Assembly: GCF_001570745.1 (NCBI RefSeq)
Contig: NZ_BCSG01000019.1
Coordinates: 1-64,000, forward strand
Source of the DNA: Alicyclobacillus mali NBRC 102425
GTDB lineage: Bacteria; Bacillota; Bacilli; Alicyclobacillales; Alicyclobacillaceae
Length of the DNA stretch: 64,000 nt
Reading direction: 5' to 3'
The notes below the pieces were generated by a model that did not search any database, was not told the DNA's origin, and worked only from the letters and a program-made list of their open reading frames with translations. Position 1 is the first letter of the stretch. Every line of letters begins with the position of its first letter. Below are positions 1-6,904 of this stretch, piece after piece. Both the position numbers and the translations under genes were made by a program.

Positions 1-61
1 GACTTGTTGATGACATTTTCAAGCGACGAGAGGATGAAAGCCATGTGGGAGAGTGTAAAAT
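1..61. other. Left flank of the insertion sequence, unassigned
   Basis: This short stretch lies outside the left inverted repeat of the IS element. If the IS had inserted cleanly into the recombinase gene on its right, the minus strand here should carry on that protein. The frame that would continue it gives no recognisable recombinase sequence. A plus-strand frame is open through the stretch and into the IS end, but it is too short to identify. The flank is probably unrelated DNA joined by a rearrangement. Confidence 0.3.
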
Positions 62-105
62 TGGTATTGAGTCAATACAATGGACACATCAAAATCGAGA
101 ATATA
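62..105 (+). repeat. Left terminal inverted repeat of the IS3 element
   Basis: Read inward, the first 26 bases match the right end at about 18-19 positions, including TGGT at the tip and TGGACAC at positions 81-87. Beyond this, AATCGAGAAT also recurs at the other end after a one-base gap. About 135 bases lie between this repeat and the orfB stop, which is longer than usual but holds no other candidate end. Confidence 0.75.
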
Positions 106-241
106 CAAGATTTCCTGCCCGATGCGCTGCCTGAGCCGTACTTGACATGGAGCCTCCGCGGGCATGATGTCACGTTTGACCGCAGCCGAGCCACGCTCGC
201 CCTTGGAAGACCGGCCAGGCTATCATGCCCGCCTCTCCACG

Positions 242-1144
242 TCAAGCACTCACTTGGCCATCTGCACCGACACCTTTCAACTTCGCCTCGAAGTATTGGC
301 GCTCGACCTCATCGGGCGTCCGATACCCAACTGCACCGTGGATCCGTTGTCGGTTGTACCAGATTTCGATGTACTCGAAGATCCGTCGGATCGCCTCAGC
401 CTGCGTCCGAAATCTCTCGAGGTACACGAGTTCTCGCTTGAGCACACTGTGGAACGATTCCATACAAGCATTGTCATAGCAATTTCCTTTTCGACTCATG
501 CTTGCCGTCATCCCATAGGCTTTGAGTCGGTCCTGATACGCTTGCGACGCATACTGGCTCCCACGATCCGAATGGTGCAGGACAACGCCGTCGCGTTGCA
601 GCCTGCGTTTTTGCGCTTGCTCCAGGGCGCGGATGCACAACTCTTTCGACATCCTCGCACCTGCGCTCCAACCCACAATCTTACGGCTGTATAGATCCTC
701 AACGCTGGCAAGATACACCCATCCTTCATCCGTGGGGATGTACGTGATATCTGCCATATAGACCTGCCCTGGCCGTTCTGCCACAAAACGCTGATTGAGG
801 ACGTTCTCATGCACGGGATGACGATGCTTCGAATCCGTTGTCGCTTTGTACTTGCGTACGGTACGACTCCGAAGCCCGTGCTCTCGCATGAGACGTGCGA
901 CCGTCTTTTGTGCAATCCGTTCCCCGTCCTGACGCAGGAGCGCTGTGATCTTGGGACTCCCGTACAGTCGACGAGATTGCAGGAACAGCTCATGAATGCG
1001 ACGGATCCGTCGCTTCCTGCGCTTGGCGCGAAGACTTTCGGGCCGTCCGCGCCATGCGTAGTAGCCGCTCCGAGATACACCGAGGACTTTGCACATCTTC
1101 TGAACCGGAAATTCGGAGCGGTGCTTGTGGATCCAGGCATACAC
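242..1144 (-). CDS. IS3-family transposase OrfB (DDE catalytic domain)
   Basis: OrfB carries the integrase-like catalytic core that cuts and joins the element's ends. The 300-residue product starts with an HTH_21-type segment (residues about 15-60, ending GVSRSGYYAW). The rve core follows, with D132 in MADITYIPT, D193 in HHSDRGSQYAS and E229 in CYDNACMESF, the D-D-35-E spacing of the family. The GTG start overlaps the orfA stop as TAGTG. It is probably made mainly as an OrfAB fusion by a -1 ribosomal frameshift at 1177-1183. It appears intact. Confidence 0.93.
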   Translation of the reverse strand: MYAWIHKHRSEFPVQKMCKVLGVSRSGYYAWRGRPESLRAKRRKRRIRRIHELFLQSRRLYGSPKITALLRQDGERIAQKTVARLMREHGLRSRTVRKYKATTDSKHRHPVHENVLNQRFVAERPGQVYMADITYIPTDEGWVYLASVEDLYSRKIVGWSAGARMSKELCIRALEQAQKRRLQRDGVVLHHSDRGSQYASQAYQDRLKAYGMTASMSRKGNCYDNACMESFHSVLKRELVYLERFRTQAEAIRRIFEYIEIWYNRQRIHGAVGYRTPDEVERQYFEAKLKGVGADGQVSA

Positions 1145-1431
1145 TACTTCCGGTCGTTGGTGAAGATGCGCATGGCTTTTTTTAGGATCTCATTCTCCTC
1201 TCGCAATTGGCGATTTTCCCGCTCCAGATCGCGCATCGCTTTCGCTTCCGGTCTCAGGTTTCCGCTTCCGACGAACGGGGTTTCAGGATCTTCGCGATAC
1301 TTCGCGATCCACCCGTACAAACTCTTCACAGATATCCCGAGATCGCCTGCGATTTCACTTGCTGGCTTGTGGCCTTCCAAAGCGAGTTGAACAGCATGGA
1401 GTTTAAAGTCGTTGTCGTACTTTTGTGTCAC
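1144..1431 (-). CDS. IS3-family transposase OrfA (helix-turn-helix plus leucine zipper)
   Basis: OrfA supplies DNA binding and dimerisation for the transposase. An HTH covers residues about 5-50 (KYDNDFKLHAV, then LGISVKSLYGWIAKY). A heptad-patterned helix follows (DLERENRQLREENEILKKAM), typical of IS3 OrfA. I chose the GTG at 1431, which sits a few bases after GAGGTGAG. A GTG at 1440 would add three residues but lacks a ribosome site. The run A7 near the 3' end gives the slippery sequence for OrfAB synthesis. Confidence 0.9.
   Translation of the reverse strand: MTQKYDNDFKLHAVQLALEGHKPASEIAGDLGISVKSLYGWIAKYREDPETPFVGSGNLRPEAKAMRDLERENRQLREENEILKKAMRIFTNDRK
1177..1183 (-). promoter_or_regulatory. 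Programmed -1 frameshift slippery run (A7) joining orfA to orfB
   Basis: In orfA the codons CTA AAA AAA GCC contain seven A residues. Slipping back one base here reads on without a stop through SHAHLHQRPEVV into the OrfB sequence, giving an OrfAB fusion as in IS3, IS150 and IS911. The orfA stop lies about 33 bases downstream. Confidence 0.75.
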
Positions 1432-1458
1432 GTGGCTCACCTCGAATCGACTTATTCT

Positions 1459-1501
1459 TACATTCTCGATTCGCCGTGTCCACTGTTTTAACCTAACACC
1501 A
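1459..1501 (-). repeat. Right terminal inverted repeat of the IS3 element
   Basis: Read inward on the minus strand it starts TGGTGTTAGG and reaches TGGACACGGCGAATCGAGAA. It pairs with the left repeat over about 43 bases with mismatches and one gap. The tip contributes the TGG codon that follows the last genuine codon of the neighbouring recombinase fragment. Confidence 0.78.
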
Positions 1502-1936
1502 GTTTGCCGCTGGATTCGACGGAATAATCCCTTCTGCGTGGAGCCATTTGAAAAATGCCTTCATCGTACTGATTCGGATATTGACTGAAGCCGGTGAGAG
1601 TCCACGCTTTGCTTTATCCACTTCGGATTTGAGCGGATGCCCTTCGTAGTGAGGTTTTTCGTAGGTGAGGTAATAGACGTAGTCTCTCAACGTCTGCGCG
1701 GTGATGTCGCCAATATACTCGACCTCTGGATGAGAGTCTTTCAACCACTCCTCGAGATAGCGGAAATGTGTTCGATAGTCGTTGAGCGTCCTCTCGCGGA
1801 GTCCTTCGACTGCCTTCGCGTGGATAAAGACGTCAAACGCTTGTTCGAGAGAATACTTCACTACTCTCTCCAACGTTGACTTATCCGTTGACCTCGAACG
1901 AACTGCTCGCTTCCCTACACGTCTGTCTGTGGACAT
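1502..1936 (-). pseudogene. Tyrosine recombinase/integrase, N-terminal fragment cut by the IS
   Basis: The 145 remaining residues are the SAM-like core-binding domain of a XerC/D-type phage integrase. A helical N-terminus is followed by TLNDYRTHFRYLEEWL, and the fragment ends with the family-typical STMKAFFKWLHAEGIIPSNP. The whole catalytic domain (R, HxxR, Y) is missing, because the frame runs into the IS end at 1501 and stops. The ATG at 1936 has a GGAGG site 9 bases upstream. It lies about 190 bp past the 3' end of tRNA-Ser on the same strand, the usual place for an island integrase. The base mix is more AT-rich than nearby core genes. Confidence 0.85.
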
Positions 1937-2128
1937 AAAAAATCGACCTCCGTTCCGTCATTGCACAGAACGCGAAGCCGACTTGACCGACAACGGTCTC
2001 GGCGAATTACTAGCGGCGGTCTCGACTTTTTTCAGCCGAGTTCGCTGTCGTAAATCAACCGTTATCTGACGTTGCCTATCGCTCCACCGACGTCCAAAAA
2101 ACGTTGATGTGACGCGGAAAATTCGCTG

Positions 2129-2218
<90 letters not shown>

Positions 2219-2256
2219 ACATGACAACGAAGGAGAGGTACCCCTCCCCCTCATCA

Positions 2257-2331
2257 TGGAGCGGAAGACGGGATTCGAACCCGCGGCCCTCGCCTTGGCA
2301 AGGCGATGCTCTACCCCTGAGCTACTTCCGC
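2257..2331 (-). tRNA. tRNA-Gly (anticodon GCC)
   Basis: The 75-base cloverleaf has acceptor GCGGAAG/CTTCCGC, discriminator T and encoded CCA. The D arm is AGCTCAGGGGTAGAGC, the anticodon loop TTGCCAA, and the T arm contains GGTTCGAATCC. It is first in a two-tRNA transcript with tRNA-Ser. Confidence 0.96.
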
Positions 2332-2357
2332 AAGTCTCCAAACCAAGCGCAGATATA

Positions 2358-2387
2358 ACTTTACATCGAGTTTGACGTCCCTGTCAA
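2358..2387 (-). promoter_or_regulatory. Putative sigma-A promoter of the tRNA-Gly/tRNA-Ser unit
   Basis: The minus strand shows a perfect -35 TTGACA (2382-2387) and a -10-like TAAAGT (2358-2363), 18 bases apart, about 27 bases before the mature tRNA-Gly. Position and direction fit the tRNA transcript. Confidence 0.6.
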
Positions 2388-2466
2388 CTCTTAGCTTCTT
2401 CACAAAACGTCACAAAGACGGCCCCTACACCGGAGAATTTCATACAAATGGCCGCGCCCCGAGCGC

Positions 2467-2472
2467 TATAAT
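2467..2472 (+). promoter_or_regulatory. Putative -10 element for the gene at 2511
   Basis: A consensus TATAAT lies 38 bases before the TTG start, followed by an AGGGGAG ribosome site. No good -35 hexamer is seen 16-18 bases upstream. Confidence 0.4.
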
Positions 2473-2510
2473 ATCGTCAAGGCGAGTTCATCAACAAGGG
2501 GAGATCCGGG

Positions 2511-2957
2511 TTGCCAGCCATTCCACAGTGGGTTGTCTACGCCGCCGCTGTCGTATTCCCCGTCTTGGCCTTTGCCCTGACGCCGCCCAGCATATGGGTG
2601 AATCGACTCGTTTCGTCGCTCTCCATTCATCCGACGTTTGATGTCTCGCGCGTCACTTCGGTCAACGTGTACGGCACCGAGCTTCGCGGGCGTGATCGAG
2701 ACCGGTTTCTTCACGCCTTTAACCAAGCCGACTTTCTGTTTGAACGGGGGATGATCCCCGAGCTCAACTATAACCCGATTTTCATTCGTGTCAAAGAAGG
2801 CAAACGCATGTACGAGTTTACCGCCTACCTGTATGGAGACGGCATGGTTCAGGTGGTTCGGCGCAAGAGGAAGAAGAATGTTCCGTACCGGGTTTCATCC
2901 CAACAGCTGGAGTGGGTTCTTCAGTCCTGCGTGCGAGATCCCTGGTGGGTGAGCTGA
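2511..2957 (+). CDS. Small membrane-anchored or secreted protein of unknown function
   Basis: I do not recognise this family. The 148-residue product opens with a hydrophobic segment (about residues 6-30, WVVYAAAVVFPVLAFALTPP) that could be a signal anchor. A soluble part of about 110 residues follows, with mixed strand-like and helical stretches and a basic patch (VVRRKRKKNVPYRV). The TTG start follows AAGGGGAG at the right distance, and a TATAAT lies just upstream. It is transcribed away from the tRNAs and is followed 101 bases later by another exported protein, so the two may be a unit. Confidence 0.65.
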   Translation: MPAIPQWVVYAAAVVFPVLAFALTPPSIWVNRLVSSLSIHPTFDVSRVTSVNVYGTELRGRDRDRFLHAFNQADFLFERGMIPELNYNPIFIRVKEGKRMYEFTAYLYGDGMVQVVRRKRKKNVPYRVSSQQLEWVLQSCVRDPWWVS

Positions 2958-3058
2958 AACGCGGCGACCGACGTTCAAGGGGATTTCAAGCATCGTGTGT
3001 TACGTTGAATCCGTACCGCTCCTATTCCAGTTTCGGTACGGAGGTGGCAACTATACCA

Positions 3059-3877
3059 ATGTTCTTGCACCGGAAGACTCTTGTTGGTTCAGCCGCTCTG
3101 CTGTCGACGTTCGCCGTGGGCGGGGGCGTGACCTTTGCAGCCGTCGATCACGGCCACTCGTCTGTGCACGCGGCCAGTGAGCAGTCGGGGTCGTCGATGC
3201 GCGGGGATCGGCAAGTTCTCCGCACATTGCGGCAAGACCTTGTGACCGCAGCGGCACAGGAACTCAATCTCACGCCAACCGCCCTTCGCCAGGAATTGCG
3301 AGACGGCAAGACAATTCGTCAACTGGCTTCACAGGCGGGCGTCTCCACATTCACGCTCATCTCGGATCTCGAAAGCAAGGCGCAATCGGACCTTCAGGCC
3401 GATGTCACCAGCGGCTCCCTGACGAGCGCACAAGCTTCAAAAATCTCATCGCGGGTCGATCTCGTCATTCAAGCGTGGGTGAACGGGAAGTGGCCGGCTG
3501 GATGGGACAAGATGCGTCCGCGCGAATTCGGCGCGTGGCGCCATCAGCTGATCTCCACAGCTGCCAACGACCTTCACCTATCCGAGTCGTCGCTGATGGC
3601 GGACCTGCGCAACGGCCAAACGCTCGCGCAAATCGCCACAGCCCAGGGGGTTGCGGCGTCGACGCTGACCGCCGACCTTGAAAACGCGGCCCAAGCGGAC
3701 ATTCAAAAAGCGGTGTCCTCTGGGAAAATCACCTCGAGCGAGGCGCAGGCGCTCCAGGCTCGCGTGGACACATGGATCGCCGATTGGGTCAACGGGACGC
3801 TCCCACGTCCCAAAGGCGCCCACTTGCCCGGTGCACAACCCGCGTCGACCTCTTCCAGCACGGCTTCCAATGCATGA
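3059..3877 (+). CDS. Secreted protein with two copies of a ~90-residue helical repeat
   Basis: The 272-residue product begins with a signal peptide (MFLHRKTLVGS, hydrophobic core to about residue 28, AxA-like cleavage near HAASEQ). The mature part has two related segments at about 57-145 and 161-250. Each contains a helix, then LxDG/NGxT, then a QLA/QIA-xxxGVS/A turn and a second helical region ending xxWVNGxxP. A Ser/Thr/Ala-rich tail ends the protein. The internal step resembles a small DNA- or wall-binding helix-turn-helix, but I cannot name the family. The ATG at 3059 was chosen because GGAGGTG precedes it and a signal peptide follows. Confidence 0.7.
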   Translation: MFLHRKTLVGSAALLSTFAVGGGVTFAAVDHGHSSVHAASEQSGSSMRGDRQVLRTLRQDLVTAAAQELNLTPTALRQELRDGKTIRQLASQAGVSTFTLISDLESKAQSDLQADVTSGSLTSAQASKISSRVDLVIQAWVNGKWPAGWDKMRPREFGAWRHQLISTAANDLHLSESSLMADLRNGQTLAQIATAQGVAASTLTADLENAAQADIQKAVSSGKITSSEAQALQARVDTWIADWVNGTLPRPKGAHLPGAQPASTSSSTASNA

Positions 3878-3887
3878 GAGCCATTCG

Positions 3888-3908
3888 GCCCCGGCAGCAT
3901 GTCGGGGC
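3888..3908 (+). terminator. Possible terminator hairpin after the two-repeat protein
   Basis: GCCCCG and CGGGGC pair around a 9-base loop just after the stop codon, followed by TTCTTC. The T run is interrupted. A second GC hairpin (GGCGCC...GGCGCC, 3939-3955) follows without T residues. Confidence 0.4.
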
Positions 3909-4127
3909 TTCTTCATGATCTCAAGAGCCTCAGTTTTCGGCGCCCTGACGGCGCCACTCGGCAGATCCAGGACCATCCTTTGACTCTTGCCGCAAGTGTT
4001 CCTCTGGGTAATGGCTTGACCCAGGGCGTTTCCACCCGTTCCTGTTTCCCTCCGCCCGATCCATCATTCGTGTAATGAATGAGCTTGCGCTTCCTGTTAC
4101 GCTTTCAGTGCACCACTCACACCAAGA

Positions 4128-4252
4128 TTACGCCGAATCCTGCGGAACGCAGGTACGGGGGACAAGCGGGCTCAAGGCCCAGGGGTGAATTGCGCCATTG
4201 GCGCATAGGGGGACTCTTCCATCCGAACCCGTCAACTAACCTCGGAGGCTAC
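4128..4252 (+). promoter_or_regulatory. c-di-AMP riboswitch (ydaO/yuaA leader)
   Basis: The stretch just before the NlpC/P60 gene carries conserved ydaO-yuaA blocks in order: CGCCGAATCCTG, GGTACGGGGGAC, GGGGTGAATTG, ACTCTTCCATCCGAACCCGTC, then AACCTCGGAGGC. This class binds cyclic di-AMP and usually switches off cell-wall hydrolase, osmolyte and K+ transport genes when the ligand is high. Here it ends just before the AGGAGGAG ribosome site of the next gene, so it may act on transcription or on ribosome access. Confidence 0.9.
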
Positions 4253-4264
4253 AGGAGGAGAAGC

Positions 4265-4807
4265 ATGCTGCCGAAACGAACGTCCGTTGGAGCGATTGCC
4301 GCCACCGCGGCCACCCTTGCTACGCTGACGTTGGGAAGTTGCACCGCCTTTGCGCAATCTGCGCTGCCCCCAGGGGTTCATCTCGATCCGTCCATCCAAC
4401 CCCTCGCCTCGGAAAACGCGTCGTATCAACAGAAGACCCAGGCGGTTCTGGAAGTGGCCGAAAGCAAAATCGGCACGCCGTACATCTGGGGGCACAACGA
4501 AGACCGTGGGCAGTACGGATTCGACTGCTCGAACTTCGTGGAGTATGTGTATCACCATGCCCTTGGATATCGCTTCACGACATCGTCTCGCCTCCAGTAC
4601 TACGACGTGGGCTGGCGAGTGCCGTACAGCGACCTGAAGCCTGGCGACCTGCTCATCTTCAACGACGGCGGGCATGTCGGAATTTACGCTGGCAACGGAG
4701 AAATGATTCAATGCGGCGGCGGGCTCGGACGCGTCGGCTTCCTCAGCGTTCGGCCGGGATCGTACTGGTATCGGCACCTGTCGGCTGTTCGACAAATGTA
4801 TACCTGA
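4265..4807 (+). CDS. Secreted NlpC/P60 cell-wall hydrolase
   Basis: This is probably a peptidoglycan peptidase (gamma-glutamyl-diamino acid endopeptidase type) acting outside the cell. A signal peptide spans about residues 1-33, ending AFAQS. The NlpC/P60 domain fills residues about 55-175, with the catalytic Cys in FDCSNFVEYVY and His in GGHVGIYAGNG; the third polar residue is probably in the following IQCGGG stretch. There is no separate binding domain. The start has AGGAGGAG 5 bases upstream, directly after the c-di-AMP riboswitch, so expression should respond to c-di-AMP. Confidence 0.92.
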   Translation: MLPKRTSVGAIAATAATLATLTLGSCTAFAQSALPPGVHLDPSIQPLASENASYQQKTQAVLEVAESKIGTPYIWGHNEDRGQYGFDCSNFVEYVYHHALGYRFTTSSRLQYYDVGWRVPYSDLKPGDLLIFNDGGHVGIYAGNGEMIQCGGGLGRVGFLSVRPGSYWYRHLSAVRQMYT

Positions 4808-4818
4808 CAAGCATTGTC

Positions 4819-4852
4819 GCCCGGCCGCTGGCACTATCCGCGTCGGCCGGGC
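4819..4852 (+). terminator. GC hairpin after the NlpC/P60 gene
   Basis: A perfect 9-bp stem (GCCCGGCCG with CGGCCGGGC) and 16-base loop starts 12 bases after the stop codon. No T tract follows, so it may be a stabilising hairpin or a weak terminator. Confidence 0.45.
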
Positions 4853-4914
4853 AAGCCTCAGAAGGCACCCCTCTTGCGTTGCATAAATTGCCCTTCCAAG
4901 CACATCTTACAACC

Positions 4915-5445
4915 ATGAACAGTTCCCGTTGCATAGGTATGTGCCTCACACTGCTGTGTGCAGCCGCCTGTTGGTGCTCGAGCGCCGCATCGGCCCATGG
5001 AACGCCGGCGGCGAACCAAACGCACGCGAACACCCGCGCGCAGTCGGTGTCGTGGCGGTCCGAACCGGAGGCCATCACGGTGTTCGGCCGCAGTTACGAC
5101 ATTCGCCGGTGTCGAAAGCTCACGGACACGTTTGTCGTCACGGCTTACAACCTGGATCGCTTCTCCACCGGAAAGGACCCTGGCGACCCCGGCTTTGGCG
5201 TGACGAGCACCGGGCGGCCCGCCGTGATCGGCCGGACCGTTGCCGTCGATCCGGCGGTGATCCCTTACGGCAGCCTGCTCTACATCGAGGGCGTGGGCTG
5301 GCGAATCGCGGAAGACACGGGAGGTGCCATTCGAGGCCATCACATCGACGTGCTCATGCCGTCGCGGAAACATGCCTTGCAGTTTGGGGTGAAGCGCAAC
5401 TGCCGGGTGACCGTGTACATCCCGGACGATCTCGACGACGTCTAA
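4915..5445 (+). CDS. Secreted 3D-domain protein (MltA/RpfB-type fold)
   Basis: It is probably a cell-wall-active protein, perhaps a lytic transglycosylase-like enzyme. A signal peptide covers about residues 1-27 (hydrophobic, ending SSAASAHG). The C-terminal 3D domain (about 75-176) has its three aspartates in VDPAVIPYGS, AEDTGG and HHIDVLM, and the TAYN opening motif seen in YuiC/YocH-type proteins. No LysM or SH3 domain is present. The start is uncertain: the ATG at 4915 lacks a good ribosome site and ATG 4936 is an alternative. It ends 4 bases inside the convergent HepT-like gene. Confidence 0.85.
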   Translation: MNSSRCIGMCLTLLCAAACWCSSAASAHGTPAANQTHANTRAQSVSWRSEPEAITVFGRSYDIRRCRKLTDTFVVTAYNLDRFSTGKDPGDPGFGVTSTGRPAVIGRTVAVDPAVIPYGSLLYIEGVGWRIAEDTGGAIRGHHIDVLMPSRKHALQFGVKRNCRVTVYIPDDLDDV

Positions 5446-5873
5446 TTGTTGCGCATAAACTCGCGAATCTGGTTCATGAAGGGAGCGAACAGATCCGCGT
5501 AACGCGATACGGCCTCGCGCACGTCTTTCGGCGCGATGCGGGCGTGATCGCGAAGCAGGCGGGATCGGAAGTCGATCGCGCCGGTGAACGCTTCGAACCA
5601 TGGACGATCGAGGACCTGCTCCTCGACGAGGACTTTGACGATATCGGCGTAGCCGCCGGGATCGCGCATCACAAGGGCGTCGATGATGAGGGACGCGATG
5701 TCGGTGACGTACTCGACGCTGGTCCAGAGCGCGCGCTCGGCGGCGAGCCGCCACGTGAGATCTTCTTCCCACGCTTCCTCCCGCTCGGCCAAATCCTCCA
5801 ACCACGCAACCCGGGCACCGAGTGCGTCGAGCCACACCTCGATTTGCTGCTTATGATCCTTCGTCAGAAACAC
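5442..5873 (-). CDS. HepT-like / DUF86 protein (YutE family)
   Basis: The 143-residue, mostly helical protein resembles the HEPN-fold DUF86 family that includes HepT toxins and B. subtilis YutE. HepT RNases use an RX4-6HXY motif. The matching segment here, RSRLLRDHARIAP, keeps R and H but has I where the tyrosine belongs, so activity is doubtful. No MNT nucleotidyltransferase partner is next to it. The GTG start follows AGGTGAG inside the tail of the upstream NUDIX gene (4-base gap), so the two are probably co-translated. Confidence 0.7.
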   Translation of the reverse strand: MFLTKDHKQQIEVWLDALGARVAWLEDLAEREEAWEEDLTWRLAAERALWTSVEYVTDIASLIIDALVMRDPGGYADIVKVLVEEQVLDRPWFEAFTGAIDFRSRLLRDHARIAPKDVREAVSRYADLFAPFMNQIREFMRNN

Positions 5874-5877
5874 CGTC

Positions 5878-6354
5878 TCACCTCACTCGAAAGCGCGAGG
5901 CGACTTCGGAAAAAAGCCTCGCGAACACGTCATCCTGAACGATAGGGCTCAGGTCGTTGTCAGGAAAAGCCTGTATACCAGAAATCCAAGGCACGAGGCG
6001 CACCGCCGTGGTCTCCGACGTCGCGGGCCGAGCCTTCACGTCGTGCACGTCGGCGAGATACACCCATTTGCTCGCCTCAGAGCCGTCGCGCAGGACAATG
6101 GTGTACTGCGCGAACCAGACGAGATTGTCGAGCAGGGCACCCGCCTCTTCAAACGCTTCGCGCCGCGCTGCGGCGTCCGGCGTCTCTCCCGATTCCACCT
6201 TGCCGCCGGGAAGTTCCCAGCCTCGCGCGTGATGGCGCACCCACATGCAGCCGTCGAACAGCCTCGCAAACACGAGCACCGAATGCGGCGCGGGATGGCG
6301 CAGGGCGGGATCGAAGGTCAGATGCTTGGCTGGCGCAAACCCCTCGCCCCCCAC
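5878..6354 (-). CDS. NUDIX hydrolase (YtkD-like)
   Basis: It hydrolyses a nucleoside diphosphate linked to another moiety. YtkD-type enzymes act on 8-oxo-dGTP or on RNA 5' ends, but the substrate cannot be read here. The NUDIX box is complete ([12 protein letters not shown], then [10 protein letters not shown], about residues 50-72). I chose the GTG at 6354, one base after the stop of the upstream PAP2-like gene and 7-8 bases after AGGTGG. An ATG at 6396 would overlap that gene by 41 bases. It is the middle member of a three-gene minus-strand run. Confidence 0.85.
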   Translation of the reverse strand: MGGEGFAPAKHLTFDPALRHPAPHSVLVFARLFDGCMWVRHHARGWELPGGKVESGETPDAAARREAFEEAGALLDNLVWFAQYTIVLRDGSEASKWVYLADVHDVKARPATSETTAVRLVPWISGIQAFPDNDLSPIVQDDVFARLFSEVASRFRVR

Positions 6355-6355
6355 G

Positions 6356-6838
6356 TTACCACCACCTGCCGAAAGCAATTCCGATGACGAGGCCAATGAG
6401 GCCGCCCACGACGATCTCGGCCGGTTCGTGCCCGAGGATCTCCTTCAAGCGTTCTCCCTCGGGCTGACCTGCGACGGCAGACTCCGATCGCTGTGAGAAT
6501 TCCATCGCGATACGATTCAAGAGGACCGCATGCTCGCCCGCGTGACGTCGAATGCCGCCGGCGTCGTACATCACAATGGCGGCAAATACGACCGCAACGG
6601 CGAAAATGGGGGACGTCGGGCCGACGACAAACCACAGCGCGCTGGCAAGCGCCACCACGCCCGCCGAGTGGGAACTTGGCATGCCGCCCGCTCCAAAGAC
6701 GCGGCTCCAATCCCAGGCGCGCGTCGTAAAATAGTGGATAGGGACCTTTAGAATCTGGGTCACCACGATGGCGCAAATAGCCGCCATCAACGCGGTATTT
6801 CCCCACAAGCCCTGCAAGAAGTGCAGAAGATCGGGCAT
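6356..6838 (-). CDS. Divergent PAP2-family membrane protein (DUF212, YuiD-like)
   Basis: The 160-residue integral membrane protein belongs to the divergent PAP2 family. Hydrophobic segments lie at about 12-32, 62-90 and 140-158. The family signature is seen as [15 protein letters not shown], with its Ser-His acid-phosphatase-like core, and [16 protein letters not shown]. The biochemical role in bacteria is not settled; a phosphatase on lipid phosphates is a guess. The start has GAGGAGG 7 bases upstream. It leads the run with the NUDIX and HepT-like genes. Confidence 0.85.
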   Translation of the reverse strand: MPDLLHFLQGLWGNTALMAAICAIVVTQILKVPIHYFTTRAWDWSRVFGAGGMPSSHSAGVVALASALWFVVGPTSPIFAVAVVFAAIVMYDAGGIRRHAGEHAVLLNRIAMEFSQRSESAVAGQPEGERLKEILGHEPAEIVVGGLIGLVIGIAFGRWW

Positions 6839-6904
6839 TCAGGGGCCTCCTCGAGAAGCGAGGCGCCGACTCACCGGCGCCTCGCGGACTGTCCACTCTT
6901 CACT

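Larger units (their letters stand above)
62..1501 (-). mobile_element. IS3-family insertion sequence, apparently complete (1440 bp)
   Basis: The element carries overlapping orfA and orfB on the minus strand, bounded by related inverted repeats that begin TGGT and reach a shared TGGACAC core. Length, gene order and TG...CA ends fit the IS3 family. The transposase genes look intact. The 3 bases outside the left end (aat) and right end (gtt) differ, so there is no target-site duplication of the 3-4 bp kind expected. This suggests later recombination or deletion at one side. The element abuts the 3' side of a truncated tyrosine recombinase gene. Confidence 0.88.

Noticed and set aside
5442-6838. 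A HepT/MNT toxin-antitoxin pair
   Set aside because: Only the HepT-like half is present, with a degenerate motif; the neighbours are a NUDIX enzyme and a membrane protein.
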